Source: Parapedobacter defluvii
GTDB lineage: Bacteria > Bacteroidota > Bacteroidia > Sphingobacteriales > Sphingobacteriaceae
Length of the DNA stretch: 64,000 nt
NCBI RefSeq assembly: GCF_014642075.1
Contig: NZ_BMIK01000021.1
Span: forward strand, 1-64,000
Reading direction: 5' to 3'
The stretch's first letter is position 1. Every line of letters begins with the position of its first letter. This document shows positions 43,136-50,461 of this stretch, one piece after another. Below the pieces are notes generated by a model. The model was not told the origin of the DNA and did no database searches. It saw only the letters and a program-made list of their open reading frames with translations. The translations under genes and the position numbers were made by a program.

Positions 43136-43400
43136 GGTGAAATAAAGCTAGTTACAGGTAATCATAATTGCGTTGTAAAAGTAGATAGATAACAAGGTAA
43201 AGAAGGGTATTAATCGATTAATTAAGGGGTGAAAATTGTTCAATACGGTAATGATTGACATATCACTGCATGAGTAAAGCTTCAACGGAGCTGGCAGAAA
43301 TTCCACAGATATACGGTTGCGTTATTTTTTGGCATGGTTGTTGATAAACAACAATTATAAAATTGTCTTTTCATAATTTAGGTTTATAATTGGTTAGTTT
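43136..43400. other. Gene-free region upstream of the PUL enzyme
   Basis: About 265 bp with no ORF of merit on either strand. It must hold the promoter for the fusion enzyme; only an imperfect TACCTTG-like box is seen on the minus strand near 43193-43199. It also holds the 14-bp palindrome at 43209-43222. The plus strand ends in a terminator (43401-43440) with no gene before it, so a small RNA could lie here, but nothing in the sequence proves it. Confidence 0.5.
43209..43222. promoter_or_regulatory. 14-bp perfect palindrome ATTAATCGATTAAT (LacI-type operator shape)
   Basis: A perfect even palindrome with a central CG, the usual geometry of LacI-family operators. It lies 74-87 bp upstream of the fusion enzyme start codon, just above the weak TACCTTG-like box. 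No LacI-family regulator is in the window, so one elsewhere, or the HTCS, would be the binder. Confidence 0.4.
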
Positions 43401-43440
43401 AAAAGCCCTGATTCTCCCCGTTTCAGGGCTTTTTTGTTTT
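43401..43440 (+). terminator. Rho-independent terminator without an obvious gene before it
   Basis: A stem AAAGCCCTGA/TCAGGGCTTT (10 bp) with an 11-base loop TTCTCCCCGTT, followed by TTTTTTGTTTT on the plus strand. Upstream on this strand there is no gene for several hundred bases. Its T-run overlaps the -33 region of the hflX promoter. Confidence 0.75.
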
Positions 43441-43461
43441 GCCGGAAAACCTTTATCTTTG
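43433..43461 (+). promoter_or_regulatory. hflX promoter, TTTG-N17-TATCTTTG
   Basis: TTTG at 43433-43436 and TATCTTTG at 43454-43461 are 17 bp apart. This predicts a start of transcription near 43467 and a leader of about 115 nt before the hflX ATG at 43584. The leader contains a 5-codon frame (ATG at 43484) of unknown meaning. Confidence 0.6.
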
Positions 43462-43583
43462 CATTTTGTTAGTTACCGTAACGCCATGTACACCTTTTTA
43501 TAGTTCCGTTTTTATAACTCCGCTTGTGACAAGCGCTATCGGATTTTTTACTTTTTATTTTTTACCTTTATTTTTTGAAATAC

Positions 43584-44735
43584 ATGGCAAAACAGAAGAT
43601 TTTTGACACCGCTATACAACCCGAAACCGCTGTACTGGTAGGCATTATCCTGCCGGATTCAAGCGAAGAAAAAGAGCGGGAATACCTGGAAGAGTTAGCC
43701 TTTTTGGTGGATACTGCAGGAGGCATTGTAAAAGAGGTCTTTACCCAAAAACTTAACCACCCTGACCGGGCCACTTTTGTGGGCACGGGGAAATTGGATG
43801 AAATCAAAGCATACGTAAAAGCGGAAGAAATAGACATCGTGGTATTTGATGACGAATTGTCACCTTCTCAACTCCGCAACATCGAACGGGAATTGAATGT
43901 AAAGATTCTCGACCGCAGCAATCTCATTCTGGATATATTTGCCCGCCGGGCCAAATCCGCGCAGGCAAAAACCCAAGTGGAATTAGCACAATTGCAGTAC
44001 CTCCTTCCCCGTCTTACACGTATGTGGACTCACCTCGAACGGCAACGTGGCGGCATCGGCATGCGGGGCCCGGGTGAAAGTCAGATTGAAAGCGATCGCC
44101 GGATGATTCTAAACAAGATCGCTTTATTGAAAGAACGGCTGAAGTCCATCGATCGGCAGGCCGAAACCCAGCGGAAAAACCGCGGACAGCTAATCCGCGT
44201 AGCATTGGTAGGATATACCAATGTCGGGAAATCGACAATCATGAACCTGATCTCGAAATCGGACGTATTTGCCGAAAACAAGCTGTTTGCCACGCTTGAC
44301 ACTACCGTGCGAAAGGTTGTCATTGACAACCTGCCATTTTTGCTGTCAGACACCGTTGGCTTTATCCGCAAATTACCCCATCATCTGGTGGAATGCTTCA
44401 AGTCTACCCTAGATGAAGTCCGTGAGGCAGATGTACTATTGCACGTGGTCGATATTTCTCACCCCAGTTTCGAAGATCACATCCGGGCGGTAAATGAAAC
44501 CCTCAAAGAATTGGGGGCATTGGATAAGCCTACCATCACGGTGTTCAATAAAATTGATGCTTATCCGGGTGAAATGGAAGATTTTAGAAACAGCTGGATG
44601 GCGAAACACAACAGCCCGGCGGTATTCATATCCGCTACCGACAAAATAAACGTAGAAGAGTTTAGGAAATTACTGTATGATACCGTCGTAAACATGCACA
44701 CGGAAAGATATCCGTACGACAATCTATTGTATTAA
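43584..44735 (+). CDS. hflX: Ribosome-associated GTPase HflX
   Basis: A 383-residue TRAFAC GTPase that splits or rescues stalled ribosomes under stress. The N-terminal HflX domain (about 1-170) includes ATFVGTGKLDEIK, DRSNLILDIFARRAKSAQAKTQVELAQL and MRGPGESQIESDRR. The G domain has GYTNVGKST (G1), DTVGFIRKLPHHLVECFKSTLDEV (G3 and the HflX signature) and FNKID (G4). The ORF extends 9 bases upstream with a TTG, but ATG at 43584 (MAKQKIFD) is the start. A good TTTG-N17-TATCTTTG promoter precedes it. It is followed on the same strand by lipB. Confidence 0.96.
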   Translation: MAKQKIFDTAIQPETAVLVGIILPDSSEEKEREYLEELAFLVDTAGGIVKEVFTQKLNHPDRATFVGTGKLDEIKAYVKAEEIDIVVFDDELSPSQLRNIERELNVKILDRSNLILDIFARRAKSAQAKTQVELAQLQYLLPRLTRMWTHLERQRGGIGMRGPGESQIESDRRMILNKIALLKERLKSIDRQAETQRKNRGQLIRVALVGYTNVGKSTIMNLISKSDVFAENKLFATLDTTVRKVVIDNLPFLLSDTVGFIRKLPHHLVECFKSTLDEVREADVLLHVVDISHPSFEDHIRAVNETLKELGALDKPTITVFNKIDAYPGEMEDFRNSWMAKHNSPAVFISATDKINVEEFRKLLYDTVVNMHTERYPYDNLLY

Positions 44736-44805
44736 AGAGCAAGGATGAAAGGAATAAGGAATAAGGATGGATGGCGGACCGCTGAAAGCCGTAAGCCAAT
44801 TCAAC

Positions 44806-45507
44806 ATGAATAAAAAAGTAATTTTCGAAGATTGGGGACTGATGGACTACCGGGAAGCCTGGGATAGACAGGAGGTCCTGTTTTCTGAGGTGATGGCTCA
44901 AAAAACGGCCAACCGTTTGGCAGGAAAAGCTTTCCCCACCACCAACTACCTTGTGTTTACAGAACACCCGCATGTATACACACTGGGTAAAAGCGGCAAG
45001 CCGGAAAATTTGCTCCTGGATGACGACGGGTTGACAGAAAAACAGGCAGCTTTTTATAAGATCAACCGTGGTGGCGACATCACTTACCACGGCCCCGGGC
45101 AGATCGTGGGTTATCCAATCCTCGACCTTGATAATTTTTTTACGGACATTCATCGGTATCTCCGCACACTGGAAGAAGCCGTAATCCGTACACTGGCCGA
45201 TTATGGGATCTCAGCCGGCCGTTACCCGGGATACACCGGGGTATGGCTGGATGCGGACAACGCCCGGGCCCGTAAAATATGTGCGCTGGGCGTCCGGGCC
45301 AGCCGGTGGATCACCATGCACGGCTTCGCATTCAACGTAAATACAGACCTCTCATATTTCAACCATATCGTGCCGTGCGGTATCGACGATAAAGATGTCA
45401 CGTCCCTGCAACGGGAGCTGGGTACTCCACAGGATATCAATGCGGTGAAAGCCCTACTGAAGAGCCATATTGCGGCATTATTCGGGATGGAATTTTCAAG
45501 TTACTGA
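44806..45507 (+). CDS. lipB: Lipoyl(octanoyl) transferase
   Basis: A 233-residue octanoyltransferase that moves octanoate from acyl carrier protein to apo lipoyl domains, the step before LipA. Family landmarks are FTEHPHVYTLGKSGKPENLL, RGGDITYHGPGQIVGYPILDL, the conserved Lys in ARKICALGVRASRW, and the catalytic Cys in FNHIVPCGI. The frame is open to an ATG at 44767, but MNKKVIFEDWG at 44806 is the usual start. It lies 70 bp after hflX with no promoter box in between, so it may be co-transcribed. It converges on the S41 protease gene, with 3 bp between stops. Confidence 0.95.
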   Translation: MNKKVIFEDWGLMDYREAWDRQEVLFSEVMAQKTANRLAGKAFPTTNYLVFTEHPHVYTLGKSGKPENLLLDDDGLTEKQAAFYKINRGGDITYHGPGQIVGYPILDLDNFFTDIHRYLRTLEEAVIRTLADYGISAGRYPGYTGVWLDADNARARKICALGVRASRWITMHGFAFNVNTDLSYFNHIVPCGIDDKDVTSLQRELGTPQDINAVKALLKSHIAALFGMEFSSY

Positions 45508-45510
45508 CAG

Positions 45511-46959
45511 CTATCTCAGATTCAACGGTGTTTTATTCAACGTCCGGGTAACATCTAGCGGCCGCGGATTTGAAAGATCCTTGTTAGCCTCATCTAATAA
45601 CTTCACGCCCGGTAATTGCCGTCTCCTGCCGATATCCATCTGCCTCTGCATTTCCACCTGCATACTCGGATCGATGACTCCCAATGCTGTAGCAATAAGC
45701 GGATCCGAACGTGATCCCATGGGAGCAAAAGGAACCGTCTCACTGATCTGATAGTCCGGAGTTAGTCCATTAACGAAATTGCCGCCGCCATCTTTATTCT
45801 TGTACTTAAGGATAATCGGCTGGATACCCCAATCGTTCTCTCCCTCGAATTTTGGCGATGAGTTTTCAAACGTATAGGACGCCTCATCCTTACCATAGGT
45901 CTTTCCACCGATATGGATGACATCTATAAAAGGCTGAAGGTTGTTGATCAACAGCTCGCTGGCCGACGCCGAACTTTCTGTTGCTAATATAAACACCCTA
46001 TTCAGCCCAAGATTCGTTGCGCTAACCAAGGGCTCATTAGCGGCACCGAACATGTCGGCATAGGTAAGTGTTTCATCCCGGAAATTTGAATTAAAATCAA
46101 ACTGAATGAAGGGACTGTTAATATCAAAACCCCGGTGAATCAAAGCGGACATCAGCGCGGCGATATCCACTGCCCCACCTCCGTTGTACCGCTCATCGAT
46201 AATCAGCTCGGTTACTCCTGCCGCCTTAAAGCGGCCAAATGCGTCAACCAGCTCTTGCGGCTGATCAAGAAAACGGTTATAAAACAAATATGCGACCTTC
46301 GTGCCATCGTCAGTAATGATCACGTCTTCCATATGAATGGCGTTTTCCTGAAAACCTTCTACCGGCGTCAGCGAGAGTGTCCCTCCCTCACTTATGGTGT
46401 TCCCATTGATAATGCCTTTTGTGAGGGTAAAGGTTTCATTACCGACCAAAGGCTCATAATCCTGAACATATCCGTCGCTCACGGTCAGCGCCACGCCATT
46501 CACCCGTGTGAAAATATCTCCACGCTTTATTCCGGCAGCATCCGCTGGCGAACCTTCGAGAACATACCGGACGGTAATACCCGCTCCATCTTCCCCAATC
46601 CTAAAAAAACTAAAGCCTAGTCCACTGGTCTTGATTACGCCGCTAAGTTCATTTTTCAACTCTTCTGCATTCTGAATCCAAGAAAACCGATCAGTTGGTG
46701 TATTCAACAAGGTTTCAAAGAAATCTTCCGGATCCAAATCAAAATCAAGGTTCCGATCCTGCGGTATCGAGGTGTTCCAATAGTAATAGTACCGCATCGT
46801 ATCCGCGATCCAACGATTGATCTCCGAATTTGTCACTTCTCCCGTAGGTTCTGGTTCGGACGTTTCTTTTTTCTTGCAAGAAGAGACGACAATAAGTGAC
46901 ACAAACATCACCGCCGGTAAAATCCGATTTACCAAATGGGCGAAACGATTTAAAATCAT
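45511..46959 (-). CDS. S41-family C-terminal processing peptidase, lipoprotein
   Basis: A 482-residue carboxyl-terminal protease-type lipoprotein. The leader ends in SSC with KKKETSEPEPTGE after it. An N-terminal helical segment (NRWIADTMRYYYYWN) precedes a PDZ domain (about 110-195, with ITVRYVLEGSPADAAGIKRGDI). The S41 peptidase core has IIDERYNGGGAV, FILATESSASASELLINNL (catalytic Ser in the SASASE motif) and GKTYGKDEA (catalytic Lys). It is Bacteroidota-typical for envelope quality control or nutrient degradation. It has a good TTTG-N19-TAGATTTG promoter directly upstream. Confidence 0.93.
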   Translation of the reverse strand: MILNRFAHLVNRILPAVMFVSLIVVSSCKKKETSEPEPTGEVTNSEINRWIADTMRYYYYWNTSIPQDRNLDFDLDPEDFFETLLNTPTDRFSWIQNAEELKNELSGVIKTSGLGFSFFRIGEDGAGITVRYVLEGSPADAAGIKRGDIFTRVNGVALTVSDGYVQDYEPLVGNETFTLTKGIINGNTISEGGTLSLTPVEGFQENAIHMEDVIITDDGTKVAYLFYNRFLDQPQELVDAFGRFKAAGVTELIIDERYNGGGAVDIAALMSALIHRGFDINSPFIQFDFNSNFRDETLTYADMFGAANEPLVSATNLGLNRVFILATESSASASELLINNLQPFIDVIHIGGKTYGKDEASYTFENSSPKFEGENDWGIQPIILKYKNKDGGGNFVNGLTPDYQISETVPFAPMGSRSDPLIATALGVIDPSMQVEMQRQMDIGRRRQLPGVKLLDEANKDLSNPRPLDVTRTLNKTPLNLR

Positions 46960-46976
46960 ACGTGCAAATCTTTAAT

Positions 46977-47007
46977 CAAATCTAAGGAAGTCTGAACAAA
47001 TTTCAAA
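46977..47007 (-). promoter_or_regulatory. S41 peptidase promoter, TTTG-N19-TAGATTTG
   Basis: On the minus strand, TTTG at 47004-47007 and TAGATTTG at 46977-46984 are 19 bp apart, in a 53-bp gap. The leader would be about 12-15 nt. This is among the best promoter matches in the window. Confidence 0.65.
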
Positions 47008-47012
47008 TGGAA

Positions 47013-47855
47013 TCAGCCAGAAGTATGCCGTGACACTGTATATGAAATACTAATTTCCTGTTCAAATAGCAGATACGACGACATTTCTGCTTCTCCCAAA
47101 CCATACACCCCTGTTTCGGCGTAACGCCCCGCGATGATAATCTCGGTATCCCCGCGATGATCATTAAACAAATTGTATACCAGCTCGGGGTCATTGTTGT
47201 CCCGAGATAGATGGGACAGAAACAGGTGACTCAGTTTCGGCGATCGATACCGCACAAACAGCTCCAAGGCTTCCGCGTTCGATAAGTGCCCATAGCCACT
47301 TCGGATGCGGTTTTTAAGAAAAAAAGGATAGCGGCCCTGCATGAGCATACCCACGTCGTAATTGGCTTCCAGGAAGGCCGCATCGCATTGACCAAAATAA
47401 TTCACGACCCGTTCGCAGGCACGGCCAATGTCTGTAAAAACACCCACTGTATATCCGTCTCCGCTGATCAGAAAGCTGTGCGGATCTGCTGCATCGTGAT
47501 ATTTCCGGAAAGACGTGATATTCAGGCCGCCCACCGTCACCGTCTGCAGATCGGCCAATGGATATAGCAGCCGATCGGGGATAGCCAACCGGCAAGCAGC
47601 CCGTGTACCATCGGACAGGAATACGGGCAATTGGTATTTGTTGGCTAATACACTTAATCCCTTTATGTGGTCGGTATGTTCGTGAGAGACAAAAATAGCA
47701 CGGACCTGCTGCATCGATAACCCCTGCCGGGCCATGCGTTTTTCCGTTTCACGACAGGATATACCCGCATCCACCAGAATTGCTTCACGGCCATTACCGA
47801 TGTAATAGCAATTGCCATTGCTACCTGATGCGACCGAGCTGATGAAAAGAGGCAT
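47013..47855 (-). CDS. MBL-fold metallo-hydrolase, WalJ/YycJ-like
   Basis: A 280-residue metallo-beta-lactamase-fold hydrolase. The start PLFISSVASGSNGNCYYIG and the zinc site SHEHTDHIKGL (HxHxDH) are typical of the YycJ/WalJ group of exonuclease-like hydrolases. Later metal-ligand segments are FTDIGRACERV, GHLSNAEALEL and LFLSHLSRDNNDPE. In Firmicutes, WalJ affects replication-cell division coordination; the role in Bacteroidota is not established. The frame is open to 47882, but the family starts at MPLFISS (47855). It lies directly after sdaA on the same strand. Confidence 0.88.
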   Translation of the reverse strand: MPLFISSVASGSNGNCYYIGNGREAILVDAGISCRETEKRMARQGLSMQQVRAIFVSHEHTDHIKGLSVLANKYQLPVFLSDGTRAACRLAIPDRLLYPLADLQTVTVGGLNITSFRKYHDAADPHSFLISGDGYTVGVFTDIGRACERVVNYFGQCDAAFLEANYDVGMLMQGRYPFFLKNRIRSGYGHLSNAEALELFVRYRSPKLSHLFLSHLSRDNNDPELVYNLFNDHRGDTEIIIAGRYAETGVYGLGEAEMSSYLLFEQEISISYTVSRHTSG

Positions 47856-47875
47856 TTCACAAAGTAATGAAAAAA

Positions 47876-49303
47876 TTAACATTCGGGCAAGCCCAGTGGA
47901 ATATTCACAGCCAACCCTCCATCGGCGGTTTCTTTATACTTCACATTCATATCCTGAGCCGTTTCCCACATGGTTCTGACGACTGCATCCAGACTTACCT
48001 TAGCCTTATCCGGATTGGATTGCAGAGCGAGCTGTGCAGCCGTAATAGCTTTGATTGCGCCCATGGTGTTGCGTTCGATACAGGGTATCTGTACCAGTCC
48101 GCCTATGGGATCACAGGTCAGCCCTAAGTGGTGTTCCATGGCAATCTCGGCCGCCATGAGTACTTGCCGTTGCGAGCCGCCCAAACGCTCGGTGAGCGCG
48201 CCGGCAGCCATAGCAGATGATACACCGATCTCTGCCTGACAGCCCCCCATAGCCGCCGATAGGGTAGCACCCTTTTTAAAGATACTTCCAATTTCGGAAG
48301 CCGTGGCGATAAACCGAATAATCTGATCATCGCTCAACCCATCATGAAACGTAATAAAATACTGCAACACCGCCGGGATGACCCCTGCCGCACCATTCGT
48401 AGGTGCCGTGACCACCCGCCCGAATGAAGCATTTTCTTCATTGACTGCCAATGCAAAACAACTTACCCAATCCAGTGTGTACTGAAAACCGTTGCCCCCC
48501 GCACGAATAGCCCCTATCCAGCTTTCGTAATCGGCATAGGGCCTACCCGACATCAACCGCTTATTGAGCTTATGGGCCCGCCGCTCTACCTGTAACCCTC
48601 CGGGCAGCGAACCCGCCGTATGGCATCCCCGGTAGATGCAGTCACGGATGGTTCCAAACAACCGAAGGATTCCCTGCCGGGTATCTTCCTCCGGTCGCCA
48701 GGCCTGTTCATTTTCCAGTACCAGTTCCGAAATTTTGAGTCCCGTACGCATGCACCAAGCCAATAGGTCGTGTGCATTTTGTACGGGAAACGGCAAATCA
48801 ACCTCCCGCTCCGTACCCTCCCCTTCACCCTCCTGTACCACGAAACCGCCGCCGATGGAGTAGTAGGTTTCGCTGACCGCCGTTCCATCAATCAACAGCG
48901 CCTGAAAAGTAACAGCATTGGGATGGAAGGGAAGACTCTCTCCAGATAAGAATAGTACGTCTTGTGAATACCGAAAGGGTATTTCGTGCGATCCAGCCAG
49001 TACCAACCGTTGCTGCTGTTTGATCCGTGTCACTTTGGGAGCAACCTCATCCACCGCAAAAGTCACCGGATCATCCCCACTCAACCCCAGCAATACCGCG
49101 ACATCTGTACCATGCCCGATACCCGTCTTCGCCAACGACCCATAAAGCAGGATTTTGACAGCTTCTGTACGCTTAAGCAAATCTTTCTCTATCAGTTGAT
49201 GCGTAAATTGCTGAGCAGCACGCCAAGGTCCCAACGTATGTGAACTTGACGGGCCAATGCCAATTTTGAACATGTCAAAAACTGAAATCTGCTCTTTTTT
49301 CAT
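47876..49303 (-). CDS. sdaA: L-serine ammonia-lyase, iron-sulfur type
   Basis: A 475-residue single-chain L-serine dehydratase (beta and alpha domains fused), converting serine to pyruvate and ammonia. The beta part starts [25 protein letters not shown], the family signature. The alpha part has [18 protein letters not shown] and [17 protein letters not shown], which supply the cysteines for the [4Fe-4S] cluster. The length is standard. The frame is open to 49318; the ATG at 49303 fits the promoter box at 49329-49336 better, with a leader of about 20 nt. The reaction makes 2-aminoacrylate, which RidA detoxifies. Confidence 0.95.
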   Translation of the reverse strand: MKKEQISVFDMFKIGIGPSSSHTLGPWRAAQQFTHQLIEKDLLKRTEAVKILLYGSLAKTGIGHGTDVAVLLGLSGDDPVTFAVDEVAPKVTRIKQQQRLVLAGSHEIPFRYSQDVLFLSGESLPFHPNAVTFQALLIDGTAVSETYYSIGGGFVVQEGEGEGTEREVDLPFPVQNAHDLLAWCMRTGLKISELVLENEQAWRPEEDTRQGILRLFGTIRDCIYRGCHTAGSLPGGLQVERRAHKLNKRLMSGRPYADYESWIGAIRAGGNGFQYTLDWVSCFALAVNEENASFGRVVTAPTNGAAGVIPAVLQYFITFHDGLSDDQIIRFIATASEIGSIFKKGATLSAAMGGCQAEIGVSSAMAAGALTERLGGSQRQVLMAAEIAMEHHLGLTCDPIGGLVQIPCIERNTMGAIKAITAAQLALQSNPDKAKVSLDAVVRTMWETAQDMNVKYKETADGGLAVNIPLGLPEC

Positions 49304-49328
49304 CGGTATTCCATTCATGTATGCCTTG

Positions 49329-49336
49329 CAAAGGTA
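49329..49336 (-). promoter_or_regulatory. Promoter -7 box TACCTTTG (sdaA)
   Basis: An exact TAnnTTTG on the minus strand, 25 bases before the ATG at 49303 and 10 bases before the one at 49318. It favours 49303 as the start unless the mRNA has almost no leader. Confidence 0.5.
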
Positions 49337-49463
49337 TTGCTTTTATTTCAAGACGACGATCCGGTGATATCTTTCAATTAATGCTTATAGTGCCTTTGTG
49401 AAGCGGGTGCCCAAAAGGAGAAGGAGAGATTGACAATTCTTTTTATGTGCATGCAAAAACATA

Positions 49464-49494
49464 TTGTATATAAAAAGGAATTTACCTAAGTTTG
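49464..49494 (+). promoter_or_regulatory. DUF5684 gene promoter, TTG-N20-TAAGTTTG
   Basis: TTG at 49464-49466 and TAAGTTTG at 49487-49494 are 20 bp apart on the plus strand. The leader to the ATG at 49559 would be about 58 nt. Confidence 0.6.
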
Positions 49495-49558
49495 ACTTGA
49501 ATTACAAACAAATACTAATCAATTTAATTGTTTCACTTCATCATCAAAACTAAAAATC

Positions 49559-50056
49559 ATGGATAACTATGGAAACTATGACGGCGTAAGCGGCGGTTTA
49601 TTTGCAGGTATCGGCATCGTTGGGATGATTTTTTACCTGGCAGTGATCGTATTGTACATCGCCGGCCTTTGGAAAATGTTTGAAAAGGCGGGGAAACCCG
49701 GTTGGGCAGCAATCATTCCTATTTACAATATGATCATCATTGCCGAAATTGTGGGCAAGCCGGTATGGTGGGGTGTTGTTGCGGCGTTAGTACCGTGCGT
49801 AAACATCGTCTTCTCCATTTGGCTGATCAATCTGCTGATGAAAAGCTTTGGCAAGGAAGTTCCCCTGTGGACCATACTGGCACTCTTTTTTGGAATCGTG
49901 GTGTTCCCTATTCTGGGCTTCGGCGATGCTAAGTACATCGGGCCTACCGCAGCAGAAGCCACGGGGGGCAACTCATTTAATAACCTGAAGGGCGACTTTG
50001 ACAACTTAAAAGATTCATTTGGCGATCAAAACAATCCGCAAAACCCAACGGTATAA
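49559..50056 (+). CDS. DUF5684 membrane protein
   Basis: A 165-residue membrane protein with about four helices: AGIGIVGMIFYLAVIVLYIAGL, AAIIPIYNMIIIAEIVG, WWGVVAALVPCVNIVFSIWLI and TILALFFGIVVFPILGFG. The W-K-M-F-E-K-A-G-K-P-G-W-x-x-I-I-P-I-Y-N pattern is the DUF5684 core, a module also found at the N-terminus of some Bacteroidota signal peptidase I proteins. This copy has no peptidase domain. The tail is Asn/Asp-rich. It has its own TTG-N20-TAAGTTTG promoter and a strong terminator right after it, so it looks like a single-gene unit. Confidence 0.85.
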   Translation: MDNYGNYDGVSGGLFAGIGIVGMIFYLAVIVLYIAGLWKMFEKAGKPGWAAIIPIYNMIIIAEIVGKPVWWGVVAALVPCVNIVFSIWLINLLMKSFGKEVPLWTILALFFGIVVFPILGFGDAKYIGPTAAEATGGNSFNNLKGDFDNLKDSFGDQNNPQNPTV

Positions 50057-50088
50057 CCTCCCCAGCACTCAATTTTTTGCAGGGGCAG

Positions 50089-50128
50089 TTTGCAGCCTGG
50101 AGGCTTCCTCCTGGCTGCAAAATTTTTT
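50089..50128 (+). terminator. Rho-independent terminator after the DUF5684 gene
   Basis: Arms TTTGCAGCC (50089-50097) and GGCTGCAAA (50113-50121) pair over 9 bp. An inner GGAGG/CCTCC stem (50099-50103 with 50107-50111) is closed by a 3-base loop, with one T-T mismatch between the two stems. A run of six T follows. It begins 33 bases after the stop at 50056 and lies before the likely start of the DUF2752 gene. Confidence 0.85.
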
Positions 50129-50129
50129 A

Positions 50130-50399
50130 TTGCCCTGTCCATTCAAAGCACTGACCGGAATCGATTGCCCCGGCTGCGGATTCCAGCGTTCCCTGCTGGC
50201 CCTGCTCAAAGGCAACTGGGGGGAAAGTTATCACCTCTACCCACCTACCGTACCCTTATTAATCGTGCTGCTGTATGCCCTTGTTAAATGGATAGGCGGT
50301 TTCGATAAACGGGATGTGGTATTGAAAATCCTGGCTGTTGCCTGCGGTTGGTTTGTAATTGGCGTATATGTAGTCAAGTTATGGAACGGGCATGGATGA
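50130..50399 (+). CDS. DUF2752 membrane protein
   Basis: A short two- or three-helix membrane protein with the DUF2752 signature: CPFKALTGIDCPGCGFQRSLLALLKGN, here with Cys residues in C-P-x-x-x-x-x-G-x-x-C-P-x-C-G-x-x-R. The frame is open back to 50019, but that part has no ATG and contains a terminator. I therefore chose the TTG at 50130, giving 89 residues that begin at LPCPF; the true start is uncertain. DUF2752 proteins are widespread and unassigned; the CPGCG motif suggests metal binding. It would be expressed only by readthrough past the terminator or from an unseen promoter. Confidence 0.75.
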   Translation: MPCPFKALTGIDCPGCGFQRSLLALLKGNWGESYHLYPPTVPLLIVLLYALVKWIGGFDKRDVVLKILAVACGWFVIGVYVVKLWNGHG

Positions 50400-50415
50400 A
50401 TGAGATCAGATTTGC

Positions 50416-50454
50416 GCGTTAGATTTTCGATTTTCGATTTTAGGCGTTAGATTT
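50416..50454 (+). repeat. Short direct repeats GCGTTAGATTT with GATTTT[CA] units
   Basis: GCGTTAGATTT is repeated at 50416-50426 and 50444-50454. Three tandem 7-bp units (GATTTTC, GATTTTC, GATTTTA) lie between and overlap the first copy. It lies in the 60-bp gap before the GHL10 gene and looks like slipped-strand duplication. Confidence 0.5.
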
Positions 50455-50461
50455 GCTGTGG

